The notes beneath the pieces were generated by a model. That model ran no database searches and was not told where the DNA came from. It saw nothing but the letters and a program-made list of their open reading frames with translations. The position numbers and the translations under genes are program-made. Shown here piece after piece: positions 62,902 to 64,000 of a stretch of DNA of 64,000 nucleotides; position 1 is the first letter of the stretch; each line of letters opens with the position of its first letter. Source of the stretch: Bythopirellula goksoeyrii (GTDB lineage: Bacteria > Planctomycetota > Planctomycetia > Pirellulales > Lacipirellulaceae); the NCBI RefSeq assembly GCF_008065115.1, contig NZ_CP042913.1, positions 6,025,257 through 6,089,256 on the forward strand, given 5' to 3'.

Positions 62902-63795
62902 ATGACCCAAACCAACAATCGACAACTTGTTGTCTCGGGAAGCAGTCAGCAATTAGTCACCAAAGCTGGTAGTTCTCACATATCCAGAAACCCAAACTAC
63001 GACGAACCGGAACTCGATTACGGTGGAGGTGGTCAACCGTTAGTTCTCAAAGGTCGACGCCCCAAACCATTGCCGAAAGGCCCAAGAAGAAAATGCGTCG
63101 GGCACCGCTCAGCCGCAGAGGGCCGCAAGCAACTGGTCATCTTCGCAGTAGACGATTCTGCTTCGATGAAGCGGTTTGAAAAATGCTTGGCTGCTTTAGA
63201 GGCAATGGTAGAAACCCTCTACCAGATGGTGCTCAAAGGCAACGGTGTTTCAGTCTTCGATGTCGCTATCTTCAAATACGGTGACAAGGTCTTTGCCGTT
63301 CAAGAGAATCTTTTAGTGCCCGTGGATGAAGTCGATGAAGACACCTTCGTTTTTCAAGGAAACTCAGGTGGTACGAAGATTAAACTGGCCATGGGATTTG
63401 TCGAAGACCTTCTCGTCACTTATGACCAAGATGTTCTTGCTCACAACGAGGACCCGGAGCGTGTCCCACCACCATTAGTGGTGTTGATAAGCGATGGCTA
63501 CAACGGCGATGGAAATCCCAGACCGGTTGCCGCTCGCATCAAAGAGATGCCCCTCTCAATAGGCGTCTCTCCCATCATTGCCACGGTCGGCATTGAGTAT
63601 GGCGGTGGTGAACCTCATGTCGAGTTGATGACGGATATCGCCAGCAAAGACGAACGCGGAAAGCCTCTGTATTTCGATATCCAGAATGCTGGGGAACTAG
63701 CCGACGTTCTCGCGACCTTGGGAAGTTCTGCAGCGACGTCTGCGACCACGCTTTATCAAGCGACTAAGAACCAAGAAAAGGGGGCAAACCAATAG
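62902..63795 (+). CDS. von Willebrand factor A domain protein (TerY-like)
   Basis: After a flexible Gly-rich N-terminus (1-65), the vWA domain starts with LVIFAVDDSASMKRFEKCLA, which holds the MIDAS motif DxSxS (Asp84, Ser86, Ser88). FQGNSGGTKIKLAMGFVEDL supplies the threonine and VVLISDGYNGDGNPRPV the second aspartate, as in TerY-type proteins. An AGGAG site lies ahead of the ATG. Its stop codon overlaps the start of a PP2C phosphatase gene. The vWA-PP2C pair, usually with a protein kinase, is the TerY-P triad linked to tellurite resistance and phage or stress response. Confidence 0.85.
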   Translation: MTQTNNRQLVVSGSSQQLVTKAGSSHISRNPNYDEPELDYGGGGQPLVLKGRRPKPLPKGPRRKCVGHRSAAEGRKQLVIFAVDDSASMKRFEKCLAALEAMVETLYQMVLKGNGVSVFDVAIFKYGDKVFAVQENLLVPVDEVDEDTFVFQGNSGGTKIKLAMGFVEDLLVTYDQDVLAHNEDPERVPPPLVVLISDGYNGDGNPRPVAARIKEMPLSIGVSPIIATVGIEYGGGEPHVELMTDIASKDERGKPLYFDIQNAGELADVLATLGSSAATSATTLYQATKNQEKGANQ

Positions 63796-64000
63796 TGATT
63801 GCTCCTCCGAAACCTGCTGACCGTCTCAGTCGATTGCTCAAGCACTACGCACTGCAATTTGGTGAGAGACTTGCACGTGCTGGCTCTCTCTACGAGTCTC
63901 ACGGACATATTGAGTGCAACGAGTTTGGTATTTCGACTGCAAGTGAAGCAGGTGGAAGGAGGAACAATCAAGATGCGTCCTTGATTTGGATACCGCAGCA
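63795..64000 (+). CDS. PP2C-type protein phosphatase, N-terminal part (runs off the right edge)
   Basis: The frame from the GTG at 63795, which shares one base with the TAG of the vWA gene, is open to the window end (68 codons). It reads RLSRLLKHYALQFGERLARA and then ISTASEAGGRRNNQDASLIW, where GRRNNQDA is the metal-binding start of PP2C phosphatases (as in GxVRxNNQDA). The rest of the domain is beyond the window. A serine/threonine kinase would be expected next if this is a TerY-P triad. Confidence 0.7.
   Translation, partial: MIAPPKPADRLSRLLKHYALQFGERLARAGSLYESHGHIECNEFGISTASEAGGRRNNQDASLIWIPQ

Overview
The window looks like Planctomycetota DNA, probably a Pirellulales-type chromosome carrying a large integrated mobile element. 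This rests on gene content, not on a database search: a formylglycine-type sulfatase, a TMTC-like membrane protein with TPRs, a rhamnose operon with a fused aldolase/dehydrogenase, several secreted enzymes, and short proteins of a type I associate with planctomycetes.

Positions 1-16094 read as ordinary chromosome. They hold the 5' part of a copper P-type ATPase and an alkyltransferase-like protein. A minus-strand L-rhamnose operon follows (rhaEW, rhaB, rhaA, an NCS1-type permease, a small membrane protein), with a divergent DeoR regulator. Then come a metallophosphoesterase, a secreted esterase, RsmD, a secreted cyclophilin and an OPT transporter. A near-empty stretch (16095-17369) precedes a TMTC/glycosyltransferase pair.

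Positions 20563-33510 are more patchy. There is an IS66-type remnant, an ECF sigma factor that shares a promoter-like motif with the SDR-DUF1330 operon beside it, and an IS110 element with a candidate bridge RNA. Next to the IS110 lie a truncated DUF1254 gene, a sulfatase, an SLC1 transporter with an unusual inserted domain, a TAXI-type binding protein and a beta-lactamase-fold esterase.

At 33931-33984 a terminator and a short sequence matching a tmRNA (ssrA) 3' end lie on the minus strand. I read this as the distal attachment site of an element that extends to the right beyond the window. Its left half is a defence island: a type IC restriction system with a PrrC-type anticodon nuclease between hsdS and hsdR, an ArdC-like antirestriction protein, an McrBC system with an EVE-like reader domain, and an AAA ATPase/S8 peptidase pair. 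Its right half is a plasmid backbone: RepA with iterons, a repeat-rich candidate partition site, and parA with a ribbon-helix-helix partner. These are followed by a GntR regulator and, at the edge, a vWA protein overlapping a PP2C phosphatase, which is the start of a TerY-P-like signalling module.
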